Position numbers and translations under genes: made by a program. A stretch of 45,817 nucleotides of DNA from JBCCMQ01 sp039179985 (GTDB lineage Bacteria; Pseudomonadota; Alphaproteobacteria; Rhodobacterales; Rhodobacteraceae): NCBI GenBank assembly GCA_039179985.1, contig JBCDED010000024.1, positions 1 through 45,817 on the forward strand, in the 5' to 3' direction. Below the pieces are notes generated by a model. That model was not told the DNA's origin, searched no databases, and worked only from the letters and a program-made list of their open reading frames with translations. Of the stretch, positions 16,495-25,065 are shown piece after piece (positions within the stretch are counted from its first letter, which is position 1; each line of letters opens with the position of its first letter).

Positions 16495-17157
16495 ATGTGC
16501 GGACGTTTCGCGATTACCCTTCCCGACGATGCCATGGCGCAGCTTTTCACCGCGATTCCGGCGAATAATCTGCCGATGGTGCCCAATTTTAATGTGTGCC
16601 CGACAAACCAGATCCATGCGGTGACCTTTGACGGGCAGCGGCGGTTGCGGGCGTTACGGTGGGGCTTTCTGCCCCATTGGTACAAGTCGCCCGGCGACGG
16701 GCCGCTTTTGATTAATGCCAGATCGGAAACAATCGCCGAAAAACCGGCCTTCCGTTCCGCAGTGCGCGAACGGCGCTGCTTGATCCCGGCGACGGGGTTT
16801 TATGAATGGACCAAGGACGCAGACGGCAACCGATTGCCTTGGTACATCCATGCCGCCGACGGGCACCCGCTTGCCTTTGCTGGCGTGTGGCAGACCTGGA
16901 CCAAGGGCGACGAGCCGGTCGATACCTGTGCGATCGTTACAACAAAGGCGAACCGGGCACTGTCGCAGATCCACCACCGGATGCCGGTGATCCTTGATCC
17001 GAACGATTGGGGCCTCTGGCTGGGCGAAGACGGCAAGGGCGCGGCGCGCCTGATGGAGGCGGCGAAGGAGGATGCCCTGGCGTTCTACCGCGTGCGTCCC
17101 ACCGTCAATTCCAATCGCGCCAGCGGTCCCGAGTTGATCGAACCCCTAGAGAACTGA
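16495..17157 (+). CDS. SRAP domain DNA-protein crosslink sensor (YedK/HMCES)
   Basis: A 220-residue protein of the SOS-response-associated family, which covalently caps abasic sites in single-stranded DNA and so prevents strand breaks. All key residues are visible: the catalytic C2 directly after the initiator Met (MCGRFA), N75 in LINARSET, E104 in GFYEW, and H160/H161 in QIHHRMPVIL. Length and motif positions match YedK. The initiator methionine must be removed for C2 to react. There is no ribosome binding site of note; the start is fixed by the required Met-Cys. The 280 bases before it hold no gene that I can support. Confidence 0.95.
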   Translation: MCGRFAITLPDDAMAQLFTAIPANNLPMVPNFNVCPTNQIHAVTFDGQRRLRALRWGFLPHWYKSPGDGPLLINARSETIAEKPAFRSAVRERRCLIPATGFYEWTKDADGNRLPWYIHAADGHPLAFAGVWQTWTKGDEPVDTCAIVTTKANRALSQIHHRMPVILDPNDWGLWLGEDGKGAARLMEAAKEDALAFYRVRPTVNSNRASGPELIEPLEN

Positions 17158-17160
17158 TCG

Positions 17161-18360
17161 TCAGATGACCGCCGTCTCCGTCAGTGGGCGGCCCGCGAGA
17201 ACGCGGTCAAAGCTCAGCGGCGAAAGGTCGAGGGACCGGAACGTGCCGTGGGTGATCCGTTCGGCAAGGCCGCGGCCAAGGGCCGGTGCCTGTTGGAAAC
17301 CATGCCCCGAAAACCCGTTCAGAAAGTAGAAATTGGGCAGCTCTGGATGCGGACCAACAACCGCGTTCTGGTCAAGCGTGTTGAAGGCATAGTGTCCCGC
17401 CCATTCGTTTACCACCCTGATCCGTTCGAAGGCTGGCACACGGTGCGCAAGCGCGGGCCAGATCCGGTCGAGCCAGATGTCATGGTCCATCTCGAAGTCG
17501 TCGGGCTCCACCGCCCGGTCGTCGCGGGGGCCACAGCCGGTCATGTAGTACTGGCCGTCCGTCCTAACGTGAACGCCGGAAGGGTCAATGGTCAGGGGCA
17601 GGTCTTTCGCCAGGCGGTCTTCGGCCTCGAAGATGAAGGTGAACCGTTTGCGGGGTTCGACGGGTAAATCGAGCCCTGCCATGGATGCCACGCGGGCACC
17701 GCGCGGCCCTGCGGCGTTGACAACGGCGCCAGTCGAAAGCCGGGCGCCCGAGGCAAGTCCGACGCCGGTCACCATCCCCGACGCCGCATCAATCCCCATG
17801 ACCTCATCTTGGAGATAGGTGACGCCTGCTTCCATGGCCTTGCGCCGCCACCAGTCGAACATGGTTGTGCCGTCGAAATAGCCTTCGTCCTCGGCACCGA
17901 AACTGCCCAAGGCGATGTCGCTGAGGTTGTAGAAGGGCCAGCGCGCGGCCATCTCGTTGGTCGACAGTAATTCGGTCTTGGCGCCAAGCGCCACCTGCAG
18001 GCCCGCGTTCTTGCGCAGAACCTCGGCGCGCGCCGCATCGGCGGCCATGTAGAGATACCCGAATGCGTGGAAGGTGATTTCGGGCACACGTGGGTCATCA
18101 CCCAGGCGCGCCCGAAAGCTCCGCAGGTATTCGGCTCCGAACTGGGAAATCCGCACGTTTATCTCTGTGGAGAACTGCTGGCGCAGGCAGCTGTTGGTGT
18201 GAGCCGTGGAGCAGGTGGAATAGCTCGGGTCGCGCTCGATCACGGCGATGGATCCGGGAAAGCCCTCCTGTGTCAGGAACCAGGCGAGCGAAGACCCCAT
18301 CATCGCGCCGCCGATGATGATCAGGTCATAGGTTGTTGTCACTACCGTCTGAAATGCCAT
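17161..18360 (-). CDS. FAD-dependent oxidoreductase, FOXRED1/DadA-like
   Basis: A 399-residue flavoprotein of the DAO family. The N-terminal dinucleotide-binding loop is YDLIIIGGAMMGSSLAWF (about 10-27). The middle part has GYFDGTTMFDWWRRKA, and the C terminus has NGFSGHGFQQAPALGRGLAE, typical of sarcosine oxidase, DadA and FOXRED1-type proteins. It probably oxidises an amine or amino acid. The start at 18360 is chosen because an upstream open frame (77 more codons) overlaps the divergent cobL region and has no family match. It is divergent from cobL with 67 bases between starts. Confidence 0.9.
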   Translation of the reverse strand: MAFQTVVTTTYDLIIIGGAMMGSSLAWFLTQEGFPGSIAVIERDPSYSTCSTAHTNSCLRQQFSTEINVRISQFGAEYLRSFRARLGDDPRVPEITFHAFGYLYMAADAARAEVLRKNAGLQVALGAKTELLSTNEMAARWPFYNLSDIALGSFGAEDEGYFDGTTMFDWWRRKAMEAGVTYLQDEVMGIDAASGMVTGVGLASGARLSTGAVVNAAGPRGARVASMAGLDLPVEPRKRFTFIFEAEDRLAKDLPLTIDPSGVHVRTDGQYYMTGCGPRDDRAVEPDDFEMDHDIWLDRIWPALAHRVPAFERIRVVNEWAGHYAFNTLDQNAVVGPHPELPNFYFLNGFSGHGFQQAPALGRGLAERITHGTFRSLDLSPLSFDRVLAGRPLTETAVI

Positions 18361-18427
18361 GGTGAGACGATATCCAAAACGGGCGCGCGCGCCAGTGAAA
18401 CCGGGCGCGCTGCGTCGGGGGGACAAG

Positions 18428-19588
18428 ATGAAAAACCCATGGCTCGACGTGGTTGGGGTCGGCGAAGATGGTCTGCAAGGTCTGCGCGCGCCGGCAAGGG
18501 CTGCGCTGGATTCAGCCGAGGTGATCATCGGCGGTGACCGGCACCAAGCGCTCTTGCCAGATAGCACCGCGCGCCGTGTGGCCTGGCCCACGCCGTTTCG
18601 CTCTGCCCTGCACGAAATTCGAGGGCTGCGGGGGCGGCGCGTTGTCGTCTTGGTGGTAGGCGATCCGCTCTGGTTTTCCGCCGGGCGCTACTTCGCCGAG
18701 ATGTTTCCGGCGGAAGAGGTCCGGTTCCATCCGCAGATCTCGGCCTTCCAGCTCGCGGCGACCCGCATGGGCTGGAGCCTTGCGGACGTCGAAACGCTGA
18801 CGATCCACGGACGGCCTGCCGAGCAAATTATTCCCTATTTCTCACCCGGCGCCCGAATGCTTGTTCTGACACAGGATGCGGACTCTCCGGCAGAGGTGGC
18901 AAAGCTTCTGGCGGGCCGTGGGTTCGGACCGAGCCGGTTGAGCGTTCTGGGGGCGCTTGGCGGCGAGCGGGAAAGCAGGCGAGACGGGCTGGCCAGAACC
19001 TGGGAGGGCCCGTCGCCCGAGTTCCATATCCTTGCCATTGAGTGCGTGGTGGAGCCCGCCGCGGTGCTCCTCCCCCTCACAGGACTGCCGACAGAGAGGC
19101 TCCCAAACGCAAACACACCGCCCGAAATTCGCGCGTTGGCCGTCGCCGCACTGTCGCCTCGACGTGGCGAGATGCTTTGGGCTTTTTCAGGTGGCTCCGG
19201 TGCGGTGGCGATCGAATGGATGCGGGCAGCGCGGGACGCCGAGGCGATGTGTGTGATAGCTGATGAGGCTCAGGCCGAGGCCGTGATGCGCGCCGCGTAC
19301 GAGTTTGGGACGCCCAGACTCAAGTGCGTCACCATGGGCGGGCTGCCGGAAGGGTCTGCACCCGACGCAATTTTCCTTGGTGGTGAGATCACGGCGCGCC
19401 TGGTGGAGACGGTCTTAGCGCACCTTTCCGGTGGTGGTCGGATCGTGGCGCAGGCCGCGGAGGCGTTGGGACAGGCATCGCTGCTGGCCGCACGGAAAGC
19501 GCATGGGGGGACGCTGAGGCGCGTGGCCGTCTCGGAACCAGACGGCCGCGGCCGGTATGGGGTCCTGCAATGGGTTCTCTGGCGCTAG
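18428..19588 (+). CDS. cobL: precorrin-6Y C5,15-methyltransferase (decarboxylating), CbiE-CbiT fusion
   Basis: A 386-residue fusion for the aerobic B12 pathway: it methylates precorrin-6Y at C5 and C15 and decarboxylates the acetate side chain. The N-terminal CbiE-type domain starts with WLDVVGVGEDGLQGL and includes VVVLVVGDPLWFSAGR; the C-terminal CbiT-type domain includes GEMLWAFSGGSGAVAIEWMR. The start at 18428 has a GGGGGGA stretch upstream. It stands alone here; no other cob genes are in the window. The stop is two bases from the stop of the convergent AEC transporter. Confidence 0.93.
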   Translation: MKNPWLDVVGVGEDGLQGLRAPARAALDSAEVIIGGDRHQALLPDSTARRVAWPTPFRSALHEIRGLRGRRVVVLVVGDPLWFSAGRYFAEMFPAEEVRFHPQISAFQLAATRMGWSLADVETLTIHGRPAEQIIPYFSPGARMLVLTQDADSPAEVAKLLAGRGFGPSRLSVLGALGGERESRRDGLARTWEGPSPEFHILAIECVVEPAAVLLPLTGLPTERLPNANTPPEIRALAVAALSPRRGEMLWAFSGGSGAVAIEWMRAARDAEAMCVIADEAQAEAVMRAAYEFGTPRLKCVTMGGLPEGSAPDAIFLGGEITARLVETVLAHLSGGGRIVAQAAEALGQASLLAARKAHGGTLRRVAVSEPDGRGRYGVLQWVLWR

Positions 19589-19590
19589 GG

Positions 19591-20523
19591 TTAGCCGACG
19601 ATCCAGAGCCAGGCCGATACGGTCAGGATAGACGCCGCCGTGCCAAGCAGCACAGACGAGGCGGCGACGCGCCGGGCGACGCCGTACATATTCGCAAAGA
19701 TATAGGTGTTCACTCCCGGCGCCATGGCGGCCGTAATCACCGCCGAGCGGACGGGCGCCTGATCCAAAGCGAAGACCTGTGTGGCGAGGCCGAACGCGAT
19801 CAAGGGATGCAAGACCAGCGACAGAAGACAGATAAAAGCAACCTCTTTCAGATCACCGTCAATACGGTATCCGACCAGCACACCGCCAAGCCCGAAGAGC
19901 GCGGCGGGCAGTGCCGCGCGCACCATTAGATCAACGGCATCCGTCAGCACTGTGGGCAACGGAATCTGACCGAGGTTCACAACAAATCCGAGCGCCAGCC
20001 CGATCATCAGTGCGTTTCTGAACATCGCGCGTCCGACAGCCTGGACCGTGCCGAGCCCGCCCTTGCCGCGGTTGCGGACGATCTCCATCGCCGTAATGCC
20101 AAGCCCGTAGCAAAAGGGTGCGTGGATCGCGACGATGGCGTAATTCGCATCAAGACTGTCAATCCCGAAGGCGCGCTCAGAGATGGCAAGACCCAGCAGA
20201 ACAGTGTTTGCAAAGAGGGCGCAGAAGCCGATGGCGATGGCATCTTCCCAGGGGCGCCCGAAGATCAGGCGCGCGCCCGCGATGCCCAAGACAAAGCAGA
20301 CGGCGGAGCCCGTGTAAAAACTCAAAAGAAGCTGCCAGTCAAAAGATTGACCGAGATCAAGGCCCGAGATCGCACGGAAGAGCAGGCAGGGAATGGCGAA
20401 ATTCTGGGTGAATTTCATCAGTCCATCGACGCCTGAAGCCGAAAACATCCCCCGCCAGACAGCGAGGTATCCGAACCCGATCACAAGAAAGACGGGCAGG
20501 GTGACCTCGAAGAGGACCTGCAC
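19591..20523 (-). CDS. AEC family (auxin efflux carrier type) transporter
   Basis: A 310-residue inner-membrane protein with about ten helices in two inverted halves, as in the AEC family. Recognisable segments are the N-terminal LPVFLVIGFGYLAVW and NFAIPCLLFRAI, and the C-terminal AAMAPGVNTYIFANMYG, which contains the family's conserved N-x-Y region. Bacterial members move malate, malonate or amino acids, so the substrate is uncertain. The GTG start follows one base after the MBL hydrolase stop, so it is at the end of the tmk/holB operon. Confidence 0.88.
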   Translation of the reverse strand: MQVLFEVTLPVFLVIGFGYLAVWRGMFSASGVDGLMKFTQNFAIPCLLFRAISGLDLGQSFDWQLLLSFYTGSAVCFVLGIAGARLIFGRPWEDAIAIGFCALFANTVLLGLAISERAFGIDSLDANYAIVAIHAPFCYGLGITAMEIVRNRGKGGLGTVQAVGRAMFRNALMIGLALGFVVNLGQIPLPTVLTDAVDLMVRAALPAALFGLGGVLVGYRIDGDLKEVAFICLLSLVLHPLIAFGLATQVFALDQAPVRSAVITAAMAPGVNTYIFANMYGVARRVAASSVLLGTAASILTVSAWLWIVG

Positions 20524-20524
20524 C

Positions 20525-21322
20525 TCAGACCTCGAACGTCAGCGTCATGCCGTCATAGGCCGGGGTCACATGCTCGGGCGTCTCCGCGTCGACAGTTGCG
20601 TAGTCCATGTCGATATGCATGTTCGTCAGCACCGCCCGCCTGGGCGCAACCCGCTCGATCCATTCAAGCGCTTTGTCCAGGTGAACATGCGTCGGGTGGG
20701 GCGTCCGGCGCAGGGCGTCGAGGATCCAGCAGTCGAGGCCCTCAAGTGCGGGCCAGGTGCTGTCGGATATCTCGGCCACGTCGGGCAGGTAGAGAAGGCC
20801 GCCCATGCGAAACCCCAGGGCATCGATTGCACCGTGCCCGACCTTGACAGGTGTCAGCTCAATAGCGCCGCCCGCCCCGGAAATCGTGAACGGACCATCG
20901 ATTGTGTGCATGTCGAGAATGGGTGGGTAGGGCGAGTCTTCGGGTTGCACGAAGGCATAACCGAACCGCGAGAAAAGCGACTCTTGCGTCGGACCGTCGG
21001 CCCAGACCGCCAGACGGCTGCGCATGTTGAAGACGATCATGCGCAGATCATCGATCCCATGGGTGTGGTCGGCGTGGGCGTGGGTATAGACGACCGCATC
21101 GAGCGTACCTACGGCTGCGTCCAGAAGCTGCTGGCGCAGGTCCGGAGAGGTGTCGATCAGCACCCGCGTAGTGCCACCTTTTTCCTTTCGTTCGAGCAGC
21201 AGCGAGCAGCGGCGCCGCCGGTTCTTCGGGTTTGCAGGGTCACAATCGCCCCAGTGACCGCCAAGCCGCGGCACACCGCCCGACGAGCCGCAACCAAGTA
21301 TCGTGGCCCGCAGTTCCGCCAT
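20525..21322 (-). CDS. MBL-fold metal-dependent hydrolase, PhnP-like
   Basis: A 265-residue metallo-beta-lactamase-fold enzyme with the zinc motif HAHADH at residues 81-86 followed by THGIDDLR, and GCGSSGGVPRLGGHWG at the N terminus. This is the PhnP/phosphoribosyl cyclic phosphodiesterase type. The NCDP-type cysteines near residue 27 (GDCDPANPKN) hint at the extra metal site of that group. It probably hydrolyses a phosphodiester; the natural substrate is unknown. Its start overlaps the stop of the TatD gene (TGATG). Confidence 0.9.
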   Translation of the reverse strand: MAELRATILGCGSSGGVPRLGGHWGDCDPANPKNRRRRCSLLLERKEKGGTTRVLIDTSPDLRQQLLDAAVGTLDAVVYTHAHADHTHGIDDLRMIVFNMRSRLAVWADGPTQESLFSRFGYAFVQPEDSPYPPILDMHTIDGPFTISGAGGAIELTPVKVGHGAIDALGFRMGGLLYLPDVAEISDSTWPALEGLDCWILDALRRTPHPTHVHLDKALEWIERVAPRRAVLTNMHIDMDYATVDAETPEHVTPAYDGMTLTFEV

Positions 21323-22125
21323 CAGGCCGCTTGCAGGCTGCGGGCGGCCTTCCGGAAAAGACGGTCAAAGTTCTCTGACGTGATCCGCGCGAAATCGGCG
21401 TAGTCGAGGCCGTAGACCTCGGCGCCCACCTTCGCTGTGTGGGCCGTATAGGCAGGTTCGTTGCGCTTTCCGCGGAAGGGTGGCGGCGACAGATAGGGGC
21501 TATCGGTTTCAAGAAGAACGCGTTCAACGGGTGCATTTGCAAAGATGTCGCGCAACTCCGCCGACTTTGGAAAGGCCGCGATCCCCGACATTGAAAGGTA
21601 GAAACCGAGGTCAAGCGCGGCCTCCGCCAGCGCCCGACCTGACGAGAAGCAGTGCATCACGCAGGTGAAGGGGCCCGAGGCATGCTCTTCTGACAGGATT
21701 CGCGCCATGTCGTCGTCGGCATCGCGGGCGTGGATGATCAGAGGCAGGTCCGTTTGACGGGCCGCCTCGATATGGAGGCGCAGGCTATCCTGTTGAGCGA
21801 CCGCACTTTCGGCGGTGTAGTGATAATCGAGCCCGCTTTCACCGATCCCTACGAATTTCGGATGCCTTGCGAGTGCCACCAGTTCCTCAACGCTGGCCAT
21901 GGGTTCGTCGGCCACGCTCATGGGATGGGTTCCTGCCGCGTAGAACACTTGTGCGTGGCTCTCGGCGATCTGCCTGACCTGAGGCTCGTTCCGGAGCCTA
22001 GTGCAAATCGTCACCAAACGCGTGACGCCCGCTTCGGCGGCCCGGGACAAAATCTCTGCGTGCTCGCCATCGAAGTCGGGGAAATCGAGGTGGCAATGGC
22101 TGTCGACAATCTCAGGAATGCTCAT
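21322..22125 (-). CDS. TatD family hydrolase
   Basis: A 267-residue TIM-barrel metal-dependent hydrolase. The N-terminal metal motif is HCHLDF (H10, H12), the middle ligands are in IGESGLDYHY and LIIHARDADDD, and the C-terminal motif is LLETDSPYLSP. TatD enzymes are DNases or D-aminoacyl-tRNA-like deacylases in DNA repair and quality control. All ligands are intact and the length is normal. It follows holB by 25 bases and overlaps the MBL gene. This order (tmk, holB, tatD, MBL) is common in Rhodobacterales. Confidence 0.92.
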   Translation of the reverse strand: MSIPEIVDSHCHLDFPDFDGEHAEILSRAAEAGVTRLVTICTRLRNEPQVRQIAESHAQVFYAAGTHPMSVADEPMASVEELVALARHPKFVGIGESGLDYHYTAESAVAQQDSLRLHIEAARQTDLPLIIHARDADDDMARILSEEHASGPFTCVMHCFSSGRALAEAALDLGFYLSMSGIAAFPKSAELRDIFANAPVERVLLETDSPYLSPPPFRGKRNEPAYTAHTAKVGAEVYGLDYADFARITSENFDRLFRKAARSLQAA

Positions 22126-22150
22126 CTAGACGCTGCCCTTGGTCTGCCCG

Positions 22151-23266
22151 TCAGGCAGCAACGCGCGCCGCCGTATCCCGAATTCTCAGGACCATATCGA
22201 GTATCAATGCGGCGGGGTCAAGGTTGACCGCCCGGGCCCGGCGCGCCCGTTGCGACAGCTCTGCCTGCAACTCAGCCCATAGGCGTGCGGAGGTCTCGTC
22301 GGGGGCCAGCCGCGCAAGGAGCGCGGCCTCGCCCGGGGCCGCCTCGACCACGGGTGCGACGCCCGCGCCTTGGCGGGCCAGCCGTGCGAGGAAGCGTTCA
22401 ATGAGCGACAGGAGAAGATCGAGACGTGCCTCGCTGTCGCGGCCAACGGCACTTTCTGCAAGTTTCAAGGCCACCGGGCGCGGGAAGGCCGCAGGGTCGG
22501 CATAGAGTGACAGAAGTGTTGCATAGGCTGCCGCGCCATCCTGCTGGGCAAGCCGCATCGCGTCTCCGACGGACCCTTGCGACAGACCGGTGATCGGCGC
22601 GCCGGCCTGAGCACCCGCCAATGCCTGTGCGATACTGTCTTCTTCCAGAGGCTGGCAGCGGAGGATGCGGCAGCGGCTGCGGATCGTCGGCAAGAGCCGC
22701 CAAGGCTGATGGGAGACAAGCAGCAGCACCGAATGGCGCGGAGGCTCTTCGAGGATTTTCAATAGCGCGTTGGCAGCCTGATCGTTCATTTCGTCGGCGG
22801 CATCGACGATAACCACCCGCCGTCCGCCACCGGCGGCGGACATCTGAAAAAACCCTTTCAGCTTACGCACCTCTTCCACGGTGATCCGGGTTTTCAGACG
22901 CTTGGTCTTTTCGTCATAGGGGCGCTTGAGGCTGAAGAGCTGGGCCTCGGCGCCTGCAGCGATGCGCCGTGCGGCCGGATGATCGGGGGCAATGTCGAGA
23001 GAGACGGGCGCCTCGGGCGCACCAAAAAGCCCGTCGTCCGCGGCCTCGGGTGGCATGGCGATCAGAAACCGCGCGATCCGCCAGGCGAGGGTCGCTTTGC
23101 CGATACCCTTCGGGCCGGTCAGAAGCCAGGCGTGATGGAGGCGGCCGTCGTTGTAGCTGTCAAGGAACTCTTTCTCTGCCACGTCCTGCCCGATCAGGAC
23201 CTCGGTTTCGCGCGGGTGTGCAGATCCGTCTTCGCGGTCGGCTTGGGGCAGGTCGGTGTCGCTCAT
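22151..23266 (-). CDS. holB: DNA polymerase III subunit delta'
   Basis: A 371-residue clamp-loader subunit of the replisome. The AAA+ fold is visible: the P-loop-like GPKGIGKAT at 51-59, VVIVDAADEMNDQAANALLKILEEPP near 155-180 with its sensor region, and the arginine-finger-type segment SRCRILRCQPL. It loads the beta clamp onto primed DNA with the tau/gamma and delta subunits. The start overlaps tmk by four bases (ATGA). The protein is somewhat longer than the E. coli one, as is usual for alphaproteobacteria. Confidence 0.94.
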   Translation of the reverse strand: MSDTDLPQADREDGSAHPRETEVLIGQDVAEKEFLDSYNDGRLHHAWLLTGPKGIGKATLAWRIARFLIAMPPEAADDGLFGAPEAPVSLDIAPDHPAARRIAAGAEAQLFSLKRPYDEKTKRLKTRITVEEVRKLKGFFQMSAAGGGRRVVIVDAADEMNDQAANALLKILEEPPRHSVLLLVSHQPWRLLPTIRSRCRILRCQPLEEDSIAQALAGAQAGAPITGLSQGSVGDAMRLAQQDGAAAYATLLSLYADPAAFPRPVALKLAESAVGRDSEARLDLLLSLIERFLARLARQGAGVAPVVEAAPGEAALLARLAPDETSARLWAELQAELSQRARRARAVNLDPAALILDMVLRIRDTAARVAA

Positions 23267-23907
23267 CTCAAGGCACTTAGTGCCAGCGACAAGACCTCCT
23301 TTGCAACCGCTTCGGGCGTCTGGTTTCCATTGATGATCCGGCAGCGCTCTGGGAAGGCCTGGGCGAGGTCCAGAAACCCCCGACGCAGTTGGTGCTGAAA
23401 CCCGACGCCAAAGTCCTCGAACCGGTCCTCCCCGCTCTGGCGGGCAAGGCCGCGTGCGAGAGCGACGTCCGGGTCCATATCGATGATCACTGTCAGGTCC
23501 GGTTCTATGTCAACGGTTGCTGTGTGGAGGGTGTCCACAAGTCCCCGAAGGTCGCCGCGGGTCGTCCCCTGGTAAACGCGCGTGCTGTCCGCGAACCTAT
23601 CCGTGATGACCGGGCGACCCGCAGCGAGCGTCGGTCCGATCAGCTTTTCCAGGTGGTCCCGGCGCGCTGCGGTGAAAAGCAGGATTTCCGTCTCCGCTGA
23701 CCAGCGCGAAGCGTCCCCTTCCACGAGGAGCCGGCGGATTTCCTCGGCCCCGTCTGACCCACCGGGCTCGCGGGTCAGAAGCGGATCAAAGCCTGCGTCT
23801 CGCAAGGCCGATGCCAAGAGCCGGGCCTGGGTCGATTTTCCGGATCCGTCGATCCCTTCGAAGCTGATAAAGCGGCCCCGCGAGAGCGCCTTTGCCTCGG
23901 TCACCAA
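23263..23907 (-). CDS. tmk: thymidylate kinase
   Basis: A 214-residue enzyme that phosphorylates dTMP to dTDP. The P loop FEGIDGSGKSTQ is at residues 17-28, the DR motif with the LID region is in RFADSTRVYQGTTRGD, and the N-terminal part has REPGGSDGAEEIR, which contains the substrate-binding ExxG. It overlaps holB at its 3' end and the D,D-carboxypeptidase by seven bases at its 5' end. This places it in the middle of a tightly packed operon from the SPOR gene to the AEC transporter. Confidence 0.95.
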   Translation of the reverse strand: MVTEAKALSRGRFISFEGIDGSGKSTQARLLASALRDAGFDPLLTREPGGSDGAEEIRRLLVEGDASRWSAETEILLFTAARRDHLEKLIGPTLAAGRPVITDRFADSTRVYQGTTRGDLRGLVDTLHTATVDIEPDLTVIIDMDPDVALARGLARQSGEDRFEDFGVGFQHQLRRGFLDLAQAFPERCRIINGNQTPEAVAKEVLSLALSALR

Positions 23908-25049
23908 AGCGTCTGAATCTGCTCGCCGAGCTTGCCCGCGAGAATGTAGACCGCCGAGCGCACCCGCGGCAGGAACCCGCCCCGTGCGACGTCGCGGTCC
24001 GAGACAAGCGGGATCGTGGCATTTGGCAGGCCCGGGCGTTCGACGACGAGTTCTGCAACGGGGTCGCCCGCCGCAATCGGCGCCTCGATCGGGCCGCGGT
24101 AGATAACTCGCGAGGTCAACTCGCCCTGCGCAAGGGCTGGCATCAGAAGCGTGACATCCTCCCCGGCCACCAGGTTCACGCGCGTCTCGTCGCCCATCCA
24201 GACGGGGGCTTCGGCAACGACGGTGTCCTTGTCCATCAGGGGCTTCTCAACGAACTGACGAAAGGCCCAGTTGACTAGCTGTTCAGTTTCCTGCGCGCGC
24301 TCGGCCACAGTGTCGAGCCCCGTGACCACAAAAACGATGCGCCGGTTCCCTTGCTGCGCAGAGCCCGTCAGACCATATCCCGCTTCCTGGGTGTGGCCCG
24401 TCTTCAGGCCGTCCGCACCGATCCCCAGACCAAGAAGCGGGTTTCGGTTGCGCTGTGTGATGTCTTCCCAGGTGAATTCTTCCTGCGCGTAGTATCCATA
24501 ATATTCGGGAAATTCCTCGACCATGCGCTCGGCGAGAAAGGCAAGGTCGCGCAGGGACATCCGGTGTGCCGGATCGGGCCAGCCCGACGAATTCGCGAAG
24601 GTCGATCCGGTCATGCCCAGATCGGCGGCACGCTGGTTCATGAGACGCGCAAAGGCATCTTCGCTGCCGGCGAGGCCTTCGGCGACCACGACGCAGGCAT
24701 CATTGCCCGATTGCACGATGATGCCGGGGATCAGGTCGCGTACGGCCACGCGGTCGCCTGCACGGAGGAACATTTTGGAGCCCCCCATGGCCGAGGCCTT
24801 GGGGCTGATGCCGAATTCGGTGTCCATGGTCACGCGGCCATCGCGCAGGGCCTCGAAGAGCATGTTGAGCGTCATCAGCTTTGACATGGACGCCGGCGGC
24901 AAGGGCACATCGGCGTCCTTTTCCAAGAGCACCGTATCCGTGCCGAGGTCTATGACAATAGCCGATTTGGCCTGGGTTTCGTACGCAGCCCAGGAAGGCC
25001 CGGCAGAAACGACGGCGGCGAGCGCCGCAAGGCGGATGATGGAAAACAC
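23901..25049 (-). CDS. D-alanyl-D-alanine carboxypeptidase (low-mass penicillin-binding protein)
   Basis: A 382-residue peptidoglycan hydrolase that removes the terminal D-Ala from stem peptides. A signal peptide of about 21 residues ends in SWA-A. The three catalytic motifs are intact: SMSK at 54-57 (nucleophile S54), SGN at 114-116 and KTG at 216-218. The C-terminal part is the PBP5/6-type beta domain with a short amphipathic tail for membrane contact. The start is GTG. It follows the SPOR gene by 16 bases and overlaps tmk. Confidence 0.93.
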   Translation of the reverse strand: MFSIIRLAALAAVVSAGPSWAAYETQAKSAIVIDLGTDTVLLEKDADVPLPPASMSKLMTLNMLFEALRDGRVTMDTEFGISPKASAMGGSKMFLRAGDRVAVRDLIPGIIVQSGNDACVVVAEGLAGSEDAFARLMNQRAADLGMTGSTFANSSGWPDPAHRMSLRDLAFLAERMVEEFPEYYGYYAQEEFTWEDITQRNRNPLLGLGIGADGLKTGHTQEAGYGLTGSAQQGNRRIVFVVTGLDTVAERAQETEQLVNWAFRQFVEKPLMDKDTVVAEAPVWMGDETRVNLVAGEDVTLLMPALAQGELTSRVIYRGPIEAPIAAGDPVAELVVERPGLPNATIPLVSDRDVARGGFLPRVRSAVYILAGKLGEQIQTLW

Positions 25050-25065
25050 GGGGCGGTCCCTTTCC

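Noticed and set aside
20393..21403. Open frame of 336 codons on the + strand
   Set aside because: Antisense to the MBL hydrolase and to the ends of the AEC and TatD genes; no recognisable protein.
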